Of a stretch of 64,000 nt of DNA, positions 19,124-27,617 are shown one piece after another. The stretch comes from Microbacterium sp. Leaf159 (GTDB lineage Bacteria; Actinomycetota; Actinomycetes; Actinomycetales; Microbacteriaceae): the NCBI RefSeq assembly GCF_001423615.1, contig NZ_LMOU01000001.1:509306-573305 (forward strand), written 5' to 3'. The notes under the pieces are model-generated. The model was not told the origin of the DNA. It saw only the letters and a list, made by a program, of their open reading frames with translations, and ran no database searches. Each line of letters starts with the position of its first letter. Within the stretch, counting starts at the first letter, position 1. The position numbers were made by a program, and so were the translations under genes.

Positions 19124-20800
19124 ATGACCTCATCTCCTCGCACCCCGTCTGCCATCGACAAAGTCGCCGATGAGTGGGTCGACACCATCGCGGTGCTCGC
19201 TCCGACGCTCGGCACCTACATCGGTCGAGACGAGGTCAATGATCGGTTCGGCGACCTCAGCCCCGCCGGTCACGAGGAGATCGCGTCAGCCACCCGCTCG
19301 ACGCTCGCAAAACTCGCCGCGCTCGAACCGTCGGACGCGATCGACGAGGTGACCAAGACCGACCTCTCGGCGGAGCTCAGCCTCGATCTCGAGCTGCACG
19401 ACGCGAAGTGGCACCTGCGCGACCTCAATGTGATCGCTTCGGCGGCGCAGGACGTGCGCTCGGCGTTCGACCTCATGCCCACCGCGACCGCAGACGACTG
19501 GTCGGTCATCGCCACTCGACTCGCTGCAGTGCCAGATGCGCTCCGCGGCTACACCGAGACGCTGAGGGCGGGTATCGCCTCCGGCGTCACGCCCGCGCGT
19601 CGTCAGGTCGTCGAGGTCGCCACCCAGATCGACCGTTACACGGCCGACGACGGATTCTTCGCCGCGTTCGTCGCGGACGCCGCTCCGCAGGAGGGCAACC
19701 TCCCGGCATCCCTCGCCCGCACCTTGGCGGACAACTCCGCGGCGGCCCGCGTCGCCTACGACGAGCTGCGGAGCTTCCTCGCTGAGGAGCTGGCTCCCGC
19801 CGCGACCGAAGTAGACGCCGTGGGCCGAGAGCTCTACGCCCTGAACTCACGTCGGTTCCTCGGCGCGACGATCGATCTCGACGAGACCTACGAGTGGGGT
19901 CGCGAGGAGCTCGCGCGAATGGTCGCCGAGCAGACGGCGATCGCGAACGAGATCCTTCCCGGATCGTCCGTCGAAGAGGCCGTCGCCCACCTCGAGGCAG
20001 ACCCCGCCCGCAAGCTCGTGGGTACCGAGGCGCTGCAGCGGTGGATGCAGGAGACGAGCGACCGAGCGGTCGCCGAGCTCGGTGCGACGCACTTCGACAT
20101 CCCCGAGGCCATCCGCACGCTCGAGTGCATGATCGCCCCGACCCAAGAAGGTGGCATCTACTACACGGGGCCGACGGATGACTTCTCGCGCCCCGGCCGC
20201 ATGTGGTGGTCCGTCCCGGAGGGTGTCACCGAGTTCGACACATGGCGCGAGCTGACGACCGTGTACCACGAGGGCGTTCCGGGACATCACCTGCAGATCG
20301 CGCAGGCGGTCTACAACCGGACTGAACTGAACTCGTGGCGGCGCCTGCTCGCCGGTACGTCCGGTCACGCCGAGGGCTGGGCCCTCTACGCCGAGCGTCT
20401 CATGCAGCAGCTCGGCTACCTCGACGATCCTGCCGATCGGCTCGGCATGCTCGACGGGCAACGGATGCGCGCGGCACGCGTCGTACTCGACATCGGCGTA
20501 CACCTCGGCAAGCCTCGTCTCGAGGGTGACGGGATCTGGGACGCCGACTATGCGCTCGATTTCATGCGCAAGAACGTGAACATGTCCGACCAGTTCGTGC
20601 AGTTCGAGGTCAACCGCTACCTGGGCTGGCCCGGGCAGGCCCCCTCATACAAGGTCGGTCAGCGCATCTGGGAGCAGGTCCGCGATGCCTACCAGGCCGA
20701 GCGCGGCGCGGACTTCGATGTCAAGGAGTTCCACAAGCGGGCTCTCGACATGGGCGGGGTCGGGCTCGACACGCTTCGGACGGCCCTTCTCGCCCGGTGA
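19124..20800 (+). CDS. DUF885 family metallopeptidase-like protein
   Basis: A 558-aa cytoplasmic protein of the DUF885 family, thought to be zinc-dependent peptidases. The metal-binding motif HEGVPGHH occupies residues 382-389, and a downstream Glu ligand is likely in GHAEGWALYAE. The region before it is mostly helical. No signal peptide is present. The start is moved to ATG 19124 because TACGCT lies exactly 6 nt before it; a longer open frame begins inside the end of polA but reads as background. Peptide substrate unknown. Confidence 0.88.
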   Translation: MTSSPRTPSAIDKVADEWVDTIAVLAPTLGTYIGRDEVNDRFGDLSPAGHEEIASATRSTLAKLAALEPSDAIDEVTKTDLSAELSLDLELHDAKWHLRDLNVIASAAQDVRSAFDLMPTATADDWSVIATRLAAVPDALRGYTETLRAGIASGVTPARRQVVEVATQIDRYTADDGFFAAFVADAAPQEGNLPASLARTLADNSAAARVAYDELRSFLAEELAPAATEVDAVGRELYALNSRRFLGATIDLDETYEWGREELARMVAEQTAIANEILPGSSVEEAVAHLEADPARKLVGTEALQRWMQETSDRAVAELGATHFDIPEAIRTLECMIAPTQEGGIYYTGPTDDFSRPGRMWWSVPEGVTEFDTWRELTTVYHEGVPGHHLQIAQAVYNRTELNSWRRLLAGTSGHAEGWALYAERLMQQLGYLDDPADRLGMLDGQRMRAARVVLDIGVHLGKPRLEGDGIWDADYALDFMRKNVNMSDQFVQFEVNRYLGWPGQAPSYKVGQRIWEQVRDAYQAERGADFDVKEFHKRALDMGGVGLDTLRTALLAR

Positions 20801-20828
20801 GGGAATGTGTCCGGCCCGAGCCGTGTTC

Positions 20829-20840
20829 ATTCAGTTGAAT
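20829..20840. promoter_or_regulatory. Palindrome ATTCA-GT-TGAAT upstream of the LLM oxidoreductase
   Basis: A perfect 12-bp inverted repeat in an AT-rich pocket 14 bp before ATG 20854. It overlaps a weak -10-like TTGAAT, so a repressor binding here could block transcription. The regulator is unknown. Confidence 0.4.
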
Positions 20841-20853
20841 AGAAAGGGCTGAC

Positions 20854-21888
20854 ATGAGCATCGAGTTCGGGCTGGACACCTTCGGCGACATCACGAGGGG
20901 CGCCGACGGCGAGCTCCTCACAGGAGCGCAGACGATCCGCAACATCGTCGAGCAGGCGGAGATGGCTGACAGCGTCGGCGTCGACTTCTTCGGAGTGGGG
21001 GAGCACCACCGCACCGAGTTCGCCGTCTCGGCTCCCGAGATGGTTCTGGCCACCATCGCCGGACGCACGAAGGACATCCGTCTCGGCACCGCGGTGACCG
21101 TGCTGTCCTCGGACGACCCGGTGCGAGTGTTCGAGCGCTTCTCGACTCTCGACGCGCTCTCGAACGGACGGGCAGAGGTCGTCCTCGGCCGTGGATCCTT
21201 CATCGAGTCCTTCCCTCTGTTCGGCTACGACCTGCGCGACTACGACGCGCTGTTCGAGCAGAAGCTCGAGCTGTTCGTCGAGCTGCTCAAGGAGGAGCCG
21301 GTGACGTGGTCGGGAACCATGCGCGCGTCGCTCGAGAATGCGAACGTCTTCCCCAAGAGCGAGAACGGCCTGCGCACCTGGGTCGGCGTCGGCGGCAGCC
21401 CGGAGTCCGTCGTGCGCGTCGCCAGGCACGGGCTCGGCCTCATGCTCGCGATCATCGGAGGGCCCGCGGGGCGGTTCCGGCAGTTCGTCGACCTCTACCA
21501 TCGGTCGGTGGCCTCGTTCGGCACGACGTCGCATCCGATCGCCGTGCACTCGCCGGGGCACATCGCCGACACCGATGACGAGGCGTGGGAAGCCGCGTAC
21601 TCCGGTTTCGAGGCGATGAACAACACCATCGGACGCGAGCGCGGGTGGCCTCCCTACAGCCGTGCACGGTTCCAGAACGACATCGGGCCCGCGGGCGCAC
21701 TGTACGTCGGCTCGCCCGATCGTGTCGCCGCGAAGATCGCCGACACCGTCACGACACTGGGACTCGGCCGTTTCGACATGAAGTACGCCACGGGCACTCT
21801 GTCGCACGAAGCGATGATGCGCAGCGTCGAGCTCTACGGTTCCGAGGTCATCCCGCGCGTGCGCCGGTTGCTCGCAGACCGCGACTGA
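20854..21888 (+). CDS. LLM-class flavin-dependent oxidoreductase
   Basis: A 344-aa luciferase-like monooxygenase-fold protein using FMN or F420. Landmarks are FGLDTFGD at the N-terminus, DFFGVGEHHRTEF near 49-61, LGTAVTVLSSDDPVRVFE, and the VGVGGSPESVVRVA segment near 188. The C-terminal IADTVTTLGLGRFDMKY fits the barrel end. Substrate cannot be assigned. ATG 20854 is preceded by AGAAAGGG and by the palindrome at 20829. A 7-bp hairpin follows the gene. Confidence 0.88.
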   Translation: MSIEFGLDTFGDITRGADGELLTGAQTIRNIVEQAEMADSVGVDFFGVGEHHRTEFAVSAPEMVLATIAGRTKDIRLGTAVTVLSSDDPVRVFERFSTLDALSNGRAEVVLGRGSFIESFPLFGYDLRDYDALFEQKLELFVELLKEEPVTWSGTMRASLENANVFPKSENGLRTWVGVGGSPESVVRVARHGLGLMLAIIGGPAGRFRQFVDLYHRSVASFGTTSHPIAVHSPGHIADTDDEAWEAAYSGFEAMNNTIGRERGWPPYSRARFQNDIGPAGALYVGSPDRVAAKIADTVTTLGLGRFDMKYATGTLSHEAMMRSVELYGSEVIPRVRRLLADRD

Positions 21889-21891
21889 CGT

Positions 21892-21909
21892 CCGGGCTCG
21901 GCAGCCCGG
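21892..21909 (+). terminator. Hairpin after the LLM oxidoreductase
   Basis: CCGGGCT-CGGC-AGCCCGG: a 7-bp GC stem with a 4-nt loop, starting 3 bp after the stop. No T-run follows. Confidence 0.5.
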
Positions 21910-21919
21910 TCCACGCCCC

Positions 21920-21925
21920 TACGAT
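21920..21925 (+). promoter_or_regulatory. -10 element of the MFS transporter gene
   Basis: TACGAT, 6-nt spacer, ATG 21932: leaderless type. Confidence 0.6.
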
Positions 21926-21931
21926 GTAGGA

Positions 21932-23284
21932 ATGGCCAACACCGAGCTGCCGAGCCGGGCATCGATCGCCGGTCGTCTCGACGACCTTCCGTTCACGCGT
22001 CGCCATCTGCGGCTCCTCACCGGCTCGGGCGTCGGCTGGGCGCTCGATGCGATGGATGTCGGCCTCATCTCCTTCATCCTCGCCGCACTGACCCAGCAGT
22101 GGGGCCTCACGAAGACGGACGCCGGGTGGATCGCATCCGTCGGATTCATCGGTATGGCGCTCGGCGCGACCCTCGGAGGCCTCCTCGCCGACAGACTGGG
22201 ACGACGCCAGGTCTTCGCGCTCACGCTCCTGATCTACGGGATCGCCACGGGCGCGAGCGCTCTCGTCGGCGGACTGGCCGCTCTCCTCGTGCTGCGATTC
22301 CTCGTCGGGCTCGGGCTCGGCGCCGAGCTTCCCGTGGCCTCGACATATGTGAGTGAATTCGCTCCCGCGCGGATCCGCGGGCGCCTCATCGTGATCCTCG
22401 AGGCTTTCTGGGCCCTGGGGTGGACAGCAGCTGCGCTCATCGGCTTCTTCGTCATCCCCGCGTCCGACGACGGATGGCGCTGGGCCTTCGCGCTCGGCGC
22501 GATCCCCGCCGTCTACGCGCTGATCGTCCGCTGGGGGCTCCCCGAGTCGCCGCGGTGGCTCGCGTCCCGCGGGCGCATCGCCGAGGCCGACCGAATCGTC
22601 TCGACGTTCGAGGCCGATGCCGGCGTCGAACCGGGGCCCGCCATCAGACGAGAGCCGGTCTCGCGTGCGATCGCCATCACCACCAGGGCGCGCCTCACGA
22701 CGCTCTGGAATGCAGAGTTCCGCGTGCGCACGGTGTGCCTCTGGATCGTCTGGCTGTGCGTGAACTTCGCCTACTACGGCGCGTTCATCTGGATCCCCAG
22801 CATCCTCGTCGACGCGGGGTTCGATCTCGTCCGCTCCTTCGGGTTCACGCTGATCATCACGCTCGCGCAACTGCCCGGTTACGCCGTAGCCGCCTGGTTG
22901 ATCGAAGTCTGGGGTCGCCGCACGACCCTGTCGGTGTTCCTCATCGGCTCCGCCGTCTCTGCCGTCTTCTTCGGCACATCGACCACCGAGGCCGCGATCA
23001 TCGCCTCCGGCATGGCGCTCTCGTTCTTCAATCTCGGGGCGTGGGGCGCCCTCTACGCCGTCACTCCCGAGATCTACCCGACGTCGCTCCGAGGCACGGG
23101 CGCAGGCTGGGCGGCCGGCGTGGGGCGTATCGCTTCGATCGTCGCTCCGCTCGCCGTCCCCGTCATCCTCGTGGCTGGGGGAGCGCCCGTGCTGTTCGTG
23201 GTGTTCGGGGCATGTTTCGTCGCCGCGGCGGCCGCCGCGTGGGGCCTGGTCGATCGTGGGGGAGTCGCACTCGACGACCGCTGA
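21932..23284 (+). CDS. MFS transporter, metabolite:H+ symporter type
   Basis: A 450-aa major facilitator with 12 predicted membrane segments. After TM2 comes the MFS signature GGLLADRLGRRQVFA (about 84-98). The PESPRWLASRGR loop after TM6 is typical of the sugar-porter, aromatic-acid and NiaP-like branches. The substrate could be a carboxylate, sugar or nicotinate; sequence alone does not decide. The start ATG 21932 has the TACGAT hexamer at 6 nt. No substrate-specific enzyme lies next to it. Confidence 0.85.
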   Translation: MANTELPSRASIAGRLDDLPFTRRHLRLLTGSGVGWALDAMDVGLISFILAALTQQWGLTKTDAGWIASVGFIGMALGATLGGLLADRLGRRQVFALTLLIYGIATGASALVGGLAALLVLRFLVGLGLGAELPVASTYVSEFAPARIRGRLIVILEAFWALGWTAAALIGFFVIPASDDGWRWAFALGAIPAVYALIVRWGLPESPRWLASRGRIAEADRIVSTFEADAGVEPGPAIRREPVSRAIAITTRARLTTLWNAEFRVRTVCLWIVWLCVNFAYYGAFIWIPSILVDAGFDLVRSFGFTLIITLAQLPGYAVAAWLIEVWGRRTTLSVFLIGSAVSAVFFGTSTTEAAIIASGMALSFFNLGAWGALYAVTPEIYPTSLRGTGAGWAAGVGRIASIVAPLAVPVILVAGGAPVLFVVFGACFVAAAAAAWGLVDRGGVALDDR

Positions 23285-23310
23285 TGAAGCCGCATGTCCG
23301 CGAGCGGGAA

Positions 23311-23316
23311 TAGGCT
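23311..23316 (+). promoter_or_regulatory. -10 element of the SGNH hydrolase gene
   Basis: TAGGCT with a 6-nt spacer to GTG 23323; GTG 23320 is one codon upstream. Confidence 0.55.
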
Positions 23317-23322
23317 GTCGTG

Positions 23323-24081
23323 GTGACAGACGTGCGCTATGTGGCCATCGGCGATTCCTTCACCGAGGGAGTGGGTGATGTGCTGCCGGACGGCCGAGAG
23401 CGAGGCTGGGCCGACCTGGTCGCCCAGGGGTGGGCGGATGCTGCGGGGCACTCGATCGGCTACGCGAACCTCGCGATCCGCGGCAAGCTGGCGTGGCCCA
23501 TCGTCGAGCAGCAGCTCGAACCGGCACTGGCGCTCCGGCCCACGCATCTCTCCTTCAACGGCGGTGGCAACGACATGCTCCGTCCGCGGACCGACCTCGA
23601 GCACATCGCCGATGCGTTCAGCCGAGTGCTCCGACGGTGCGATGAAGAGGGCGTGACGCTGATTCTGCTGTCGGGTGCGAACCCGAGCGGTCAGCTGCCG
23701 ATGGGCTCGCTCGTGCAGCGCCGCGGCGACCAGCTCTCGGACGCCGTGCTGCGCAGGGTCGAGGGGCGTGATGACGTGGTGCGGGCGCTCAACTGGCCCG
23801 ACCGGGAGCTCGCCGGCGCGAAGTACTGGTCGGAGGACCGGCTGCACATGAACGCGGCCGGCCATCATCGGGTCGCGGCTCGCGTTCTGCACGGCCTGGG
23901 CTTCGAGCCGCCGGCGACGTGGTGGTCGCCGACGTCGCTCACCGCGGGCGGACCCGCGGGCATCGCCTACTACCGGGAGTTCGTAGGCCCGTGGGTGAAG
24001 CGCCGCGTCACGCGCACGTCGTCCGGTGACGGCCGTGCCGCGAAGTACCCGGAGTGGGTCGAGAGAGCGCCTCAGGCGTGA
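23323..24081 (+). CDS. SGNH/GDSL hydrolase (copy 1)
   Basis: About 252 aa, a lipase/esterase of the SGNH fold without a signal peptide. Block I is VAIGDSFTEGVGD (Ser nucleophile near residue 12). Block II is YANLAIRGKL with the oxyanion Gly, block III is NGGGNDML with Asn, and block V is EDRLHMNAAGHH with catalytic Asp and His. Its stop overlaps the start of the SUMF1-like gene (GTGA), suggesting a joint function. A second copy with the same blocks lies at 56975-57802. Confidence 0.88.
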   Translation: MTDVRYVAIGDSFTEGVGDVLPDGRERGWADLVAQGWADAAGHSIGYANLAIRGKLAWPIVEQQLEPALALRPTHLSFNGGGNDMLRPRTDLEHIADAFSRVLRRCDEEGVTLILLSGANPSGQLPMGSLVQRRGDQLSDAVLRRVEGRDDVVRALNWPDRELAGAKYWSEDRLHMNAAGHHRVAARVLHGLGFEPPATWWSPTSLTAGGPAGIAYYREFVGPWVKRRVTRTSSGDGRAAKYPEWVERAPQA

Positions 24082-24833
24082 CCGACATCGAGATGCGCCG
24101 CATCAGCGGAGGCGCGGTGACGCTGCACGACGCGCGTCGCAAGGTCGAGCGCACGGTGGATGTCGAGGATTTCGAGATCGGCGTGTTCCCGATCACCGAG
24201 GAGCAGCTCGCCGAGGTGCTGCCGATCCCCTCGAGGCACCCCCGCCGACCGGCCGCAGATCTGAGCTGGCTCCGCGCGGTGCATTTCTGCAACGCAGCAT
24301 CGGAGTGGGAAGGGCTCGATCCGGTATATCGGTTCGACGGAGAAGACGTCACCTGGGATGTCACGGGTGACGGCTACCGACTGCCGACCGAGGCCGAATG
24401 GGAGTACGCCTGCAGAGCCGGTTCGACCGGGCCGCACTATGCTCCGCTGGCAGACGCCGCGTGGACGAGCGCAGACGGAGTCTCGACCCCTCAGGACGTC
24501 GGGGGCAGACTGCCCAACCTCCACGGGCTGTTCGACACGCTCGGCAACGTGTGGGAGTGGTGCTGGGACCTGCTGGATCCCGCCCGGTACGACGACTACC
24601 GCGTGTTCCGCGGTGGCGGCTTCGCAGACGACTCATGGAGCGTGCGGGCATCCGTACGACGCGGGGGAGCCCCGCGCATGCACCACGAGGATGTCGGACT
24701 CCGCGTGGCCCGCGGCGCCTTCGACACGCCTGGAGAGGCGCAGGGCTGGTCGGACCGCGCAGATCGTGAACGGGCCGCGTTCGACGGCCCTGTGCCGTTC
24801 GGCTGGACGCCGCTGCGACGTCCTGGGCGCTGA
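24078..24833 (+). CDS. SUMF1/FGE-like fold protein without the catalytic cysteines
   Basis: A 251-aa protein of the formylglycine-generating-enzyme (SUMF1, C-type-lectin-like) fold. Landmarks are YRLPTEAEWEYACRAGS, the LGNVWEW motif, and VFRGGGFADDSWSVRASVRRGG. True FGE has a Cys pair in the stretch after the RGGS-like motif; none is present there, so sulfatase activation is unlikely. A binding or other iron/cofactor role is possible but not shown. GTG 24078 overlaps the stop of the SGNH hydrolase. No sulfatase gene is seen in the window. Confidence 0.8.
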   Translation: MTDIEMRRISGGAVTLHDARRKVERTVDVEDFEIGVFPITEEQLAEVLPIPSRHPRRPAADLSWLRAVHFCNAASEWEGLDPVYRFDGEDVTWDVTGDGYRLPTEAEWEYACRAGSTGPHYAPLADAAWTSADGVSTPQDVGGRLPNLHGLFDTLGNVWEWCWDLLDPARYDDYRVFRGGGFADDSWSVRASVRRGGAPRMHHEDVGLRVARGAFDTPGEAQGWSDRADRERAAFDGPVPFGWTPLRRPGR

Positions 24834-24865
24834 ATCGGCAGCGGAGAGCTGAGCGGGCCACTGCC

Positions 24866-24894
24866 TCGACGCGCGCGCGTCGACTCGTTTTGCC
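24866..24894 (+). terminator. Terminator-like perfect palindrome after the SUMF1-like gene
   Basis: An 18-bp perfect palindrome TCGACGCGCGCGCGTCGA (24866-24883) followed by CTCGTTTTG. It can form a GC stem before a short T-run. It also precedes the arginase-like gene by about 30 bp. Confidence 0.55.
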
Positions 24895-24925
24895 CGATGC
24901 TCGGTGCGAGTGAAAAGCTGAGATC

Positions 24926-25738
24926 ATGATGTCCCGCTTCGCTCTCATCGTCTCCCAGGGCCGCGTGGCCGACCGCACGGACGGCGCCCTCATCGGAGCC
25001 CGTCTCGTCGGCTCGGCACTCGGGGATCTCCTCGACGTGGAGCCGAGGATCGTCGGAGCGCCGTCCCCGGCGGTCACAGACGACTGGTCGGTCGCTCTAC
25101 CCCAGGCCGCGAGCACGCTGCATGGCCTGCGCGACGCCGTGCGGGACGCGATCGACGCGGGATCGATTCCTCTGCTCGCGACCAATACGTGCGCGGCGAG
25201 CCTCGGCACGCTCCCGACCGTCGCCGAACGGCATCCGGACGCCGTCTTGCTGTGGATCGATGCGCACGGCGACTTCAACACCCCGGCGACGACCGACTCC
25301 GGCTACCTCGGCGGCATGGTGGTCGCCGCGGCATGCGGGCTGTGGGAGAGCGGGCATGGCGCAGGACTCGACCCCGCACAGGTCATCGTCGTCGGAGGAC
25401 GCGACATCGACACGGCAGAGGGCAAGCTGCTCGCCGACGCCGGCGTCACGGTGCTCGCCCCGGCGGAGAGCACGCCCGAACGGGTGATGGAACTCGTCGC
25501 CGGCCGCCCCGTCTGGATCCACGTGGATTGGGACGTTCTCGAGCCCGGTTACATCCCGGCCGCCTACCGCGTCTCCGAGGGACTGCTGCCGCACCGGATC
25601 GCGGCGATCTTCGCCGCCCTGCCCGCCGACTCCGTGAGGGGAGTCGAGCTCGCCGAGTTCGAAGCCGGCGATGCCGAGGTCCCGGAGCGCGTGAGCATCG
25701 AGCTCATCCTCGAGACCTTCCAGCACCTCGCGCGTTGA
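24926..25738 (+). CDS. Arginase-fold protein, atypical
   Basis: A 270-aa member of the ureohydrolase (arginase/agmatinase/formiminoglutamase) fold. Two metal motifs are recognisable: IDAHGDFNTP with Asp112, His114 and Asp116, and HVDWDVLEPG with Asp201 and Asp203. The usual first motif GGDHS is replaced by ATNTCAAS around residues 85-92, so one metal-binding His is missing and activity on guanidino substrates is uncertain. Tandem ATG codons (24926, 24929) make the start ambiguous by one residue. It converges on the next gene with a 12-bp gap. Confidence 0.8.
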   Translation: MMSRFALIVSQGRVADRTDGALIGARLVGSALGDLLDVEPRIVGAPSPAVTDDWSVALPQAASTLHGLRDAVRDAIDAGSIPLLATNTCAASLGTLPTVAERHPDAVLLWIDAHGDFNTPATTDSGYLGGMVVAAACGLWESGHGAGLDPAQVIVVGGRDIDTAEGKLLADAGVTVLAPAESTPERVMELVAGRPVWIHVDWDVLEPGYIPAAYRVSEGLLPHRIAAIFAALPADSVRGVELAEFEAGDAEVPERVSIELILETFQHLAR

Positions 25739-25750
25739 CGCCGCGCAGCC

Positions 25751-26176
25751 TCAGTCGCGCGGCATCTGCTTGATCATGTAGCGGTTCGGCCCGGGAGACT
25801 CGGCGAACCCGTACTGCGCATACAGGCCGTCTGCGGTGCTCGTGGCGAGCACGATCCGCTTCACCGTCGACGACTCCTGCAGGTCCTGGATGACGCCTTC
25901 GACGATCATCCGCCCGATCCCGTTGCCTCGAGCGGATTCGTCGACGAACACGTCGCACAGCCACGCGAACGTCACCCCGTCGGTGACGACGCGGGCGTAA
26001 GCCACCTGTCGGTCGTCGGAATCGCGCACCGAGTAGTTCCTCGACGCGTCGATCGCTGCGTCCTGGGTCTCTCTGGGGCGGCCCTGAGCCCAGTAGGACT
26101 CGACACTGAGCCAGTGGTGCACGAGGTCGCGGTCGATGAGAGACGGGTCGGCGGAGAACGTGAAAGCTGCGGGCAT
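25751..26176 (-). CDS. GNAT acetyltransferase
   Basis: A 141-aa GNAT-fold protein. Landmarks are the acetyl-CoA-binding VFVDESARGNGIGRMIVEGV near 86-105 and the late YAQYGFAESP. The ending PNRYMIKQ is typical of the YjhB/PhnO-like small GNATs. Substrate unknown. ATG 26176 is chosen over ATG 26185 because the TAGGAT hexamer on this strand (26184-26189) overlaps the upstream codon and leaves 7 nt to ATG 26176. Confidence 0.85.
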   Translation of the reverse strand: MPAAFTFSADPSLIDRDLVHHWLSVESYWAQGRPRETQDAAIDASRNYSVRDSDDRQVAYARVVTDGVTFAWLCDVFVDESARGNGIGRMIVEGVIQDLQESSTVKRIVLATSTADGLYAQYGFAESPGPNRYMIKQMPRD

Positions 26177-26183
26177 GCGCTTC

Positions 26184-26189
26184 ATCCTA
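26184..26189 (-). promoter_or_regulatory. -10 element of the GNAT gene at 25751-26176
   Basis: TAGGAT on the minus strand, 7 nt before ATG 26176. It lies in the 20 bp between this gene and the upstream MFS gene. Confidence 0.5.
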
Positions 26190-26196
26190 GGAGCTG

Positions 26197-27522
26197 TCAG
26201 CGTCGCTTCTCGGGATCCAGACCCATCCGGATGCGGGTGCGCTTGCGCTCGATCACGATGAACACGACCCCGAGGATCCAGAGCGGGATCGGCATCAGGA
26301 ACGCGATGCGGAACGCCTCGAACGAATAGGTCTCGGGCGTTCCGGCGCCCTGGATGTCGAGGGCGAGGCCGATCAGCCAGATCGCGATGAGCGCGGCGAT
26401 GAAGCCTCCGGCGTTGGTCACCCCGGTCGCCGTGCTCAGACGGTGCGAGGGGTTGTGCGTGCGGGCATGGTCGAAGGCGATCATGCTCGCGGGGCCACCC
26501 GTGGCGAGGGCCACCGCGAGCACGTACAGAAGCCAGATCGGCGCAGGTTCCGGCATGGCGATGACGGCGACCCACGCGACCATCTGCACGCCGACCGCCG
26601 GGAGCACGAGCGCTACCGAGCGCTGGTTGGGAAGCCGTCTCGAGAGGTCGCCGATGATCGGACCGAGCGCCATGCCCGCGACCACGTAGACCGAGATGAT
26701 CCCGGCCGCGTGGGCGGTGTCCAGCCCCTGCGCCGCGGTGAGGAACGGCATTCCCCACAGCAGGATGAAGGCGGTGCCGGCGAATGGCGTCGTGAAGTGA
26801 GACCAGAAGGCGAGTCGCGTACCGGGGTGGGCCCATGCCGCACGGATGCCGACACCCGTGTCGATCGCCGAGGTGACGACCCTGATCACGCCCGTGTCGG
26901 TGTCGACAGAGACGTCAGCGCCGCGCTCGACCGGGTGATTGCGGATGAGGAGCGCGACGAGGATCGTGAAGAGCACGCCGAGTCCTGCGATGCTGCCGAA
27001 CGTGATCGTCCAGGTGGTCGCGTGGAGGAGAGCGGCCAGCGGAACGAGCGCGATGAGCTGTCCCCCCTGTCCGATGATGCCGGTGAACTGCACCATGATC
27101 GGGCCGCGCTGCGCGGGGAACCAGGTGGCGACGAGACGCAGCACCGCGGGGAAGATCGCCGCATCGCCCGCCCCGAGGAGGATGCGCGCGAACACCGCTA
27201 TCCCGATGCTGGGGGAGAGCGCCATGGTGAGCTGGCCTGCTGCCATGAGCAGCATGCCGACCGTCATGATGGGGCGCGATCCGAACCGGTCGAGGAGGAT
27301 CCCGATCGGGATCTGCATGCCTCCGTACACCGCGAGCTGCACCACGGCGAACAGCGCGAGCGTGGAGGCATCGGCCTGGAACCGGTCGGCCGCTTCGACT
27401 CCGACGGCGCCCAGCGATGTGCGGTTGGTGATCGCGAGAACGTAGGCGGCTACGCCCACGCCCCAGATGAGCCAGGCCCTCCACCCCGGGTCGGTGACGG
27501 GGGAGCGGGGAACCTGTTGCAC
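26197..27522 (-). CDS. MFS transporter
   Basis: A 441-aa major facilitator with 12 predicted membrane segments. It starts with VAAYVLAITNRTSLGAVG in TM1, and the first cytoplasmic loop carries GILLDRFGSRPIM. The loop between the halves (about 205-225) is rich in Asp/Val/Thr. The C-terminus is basic (ERKRTRIRMGLDPEKRR). The closest style is the anion/nitrate-nitrite or sugar-phosphate branch, but a substrate cannot be named. GTG 27522 is supported by TAGCGT at 6 nt. Confidence 0.85.
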   Translation of the reverse strand: MQQVPRSPVTDPGWRAWLIWGVGVAAYVLAITNRTSLGAVGVEAADRFQADASTLALFAVVQLAVYGGMQIPIGILLDRFGSRPIMTVGMLLMAAGQLTMALSPSIGIAVFARILLGAGDAAIFPAVLRLVATWFPAQRGPIMVQFTGIIGQGGQLIALVPLAALLHATTWTITFGSIAGLGVLFTILVALLIRNHPVERGADVSVDTDTGVIRVVTSAIDTGVGIRAAWAHPGTRLAFWSHFTTPFAGTAFILLWGMPFLTAAQGLDTAHAAGIISVYVVAGMALGPIIGDLSRRLPNQRSVALVLPAVGVQMVAWVAVIAMPEPAPIWLLYVLAVALATGGPASMIAFDHARTHNPSHRLSTATGVTNAGGFIAALIAIWLIGLALDIQGAGTPETYSFEAFRIAFLMPIPLWILGVVFIVIERKRTRIRMGLDPEKRR

Positions 27523-27528
27523 CCTTCC

Positions 27529-27534
27529 ACGCTA
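27529..27534 (-). promoter_or_regulatory. -10 element of the MFS gene at 26197-27522
   Basis: TAGCGT on the minus strand with a 6-nt spacer to GTG 27522. Confidence 0.6.
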
Positions 27535-27605
27535 CTCCTCGTGTGCGACACCGCCGGTCGCGCGCAGCACCGCGGCGCCTCCTTCCGCATGTCGGATGCT
27601 GTCGC

Positions 27606-27611
27606 TACCGT
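27606..27611 (+). promoter_or_regulatory. -10 element of the VOC gene at 27618
   Basis: TACCGT, 6-nt spacer GGCCGC, ATG 27618: leaderless type, divergent from the MFS promoter. Confidence 0.6.
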
Positions 27612-27617
27612 GGCCGC

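Noticed and set aside
24078..24833. Formylglycine-generating enzyme (sulfatase activator)
   Set aside because: The catalytic Cys pair is absent and no sulfatase is nearby.
24866..24883. Alternating CG tract as a Z-DNA or recombination site
   Set aside because: Position right after a stop codon with a T-run behind it fits a terminator better.
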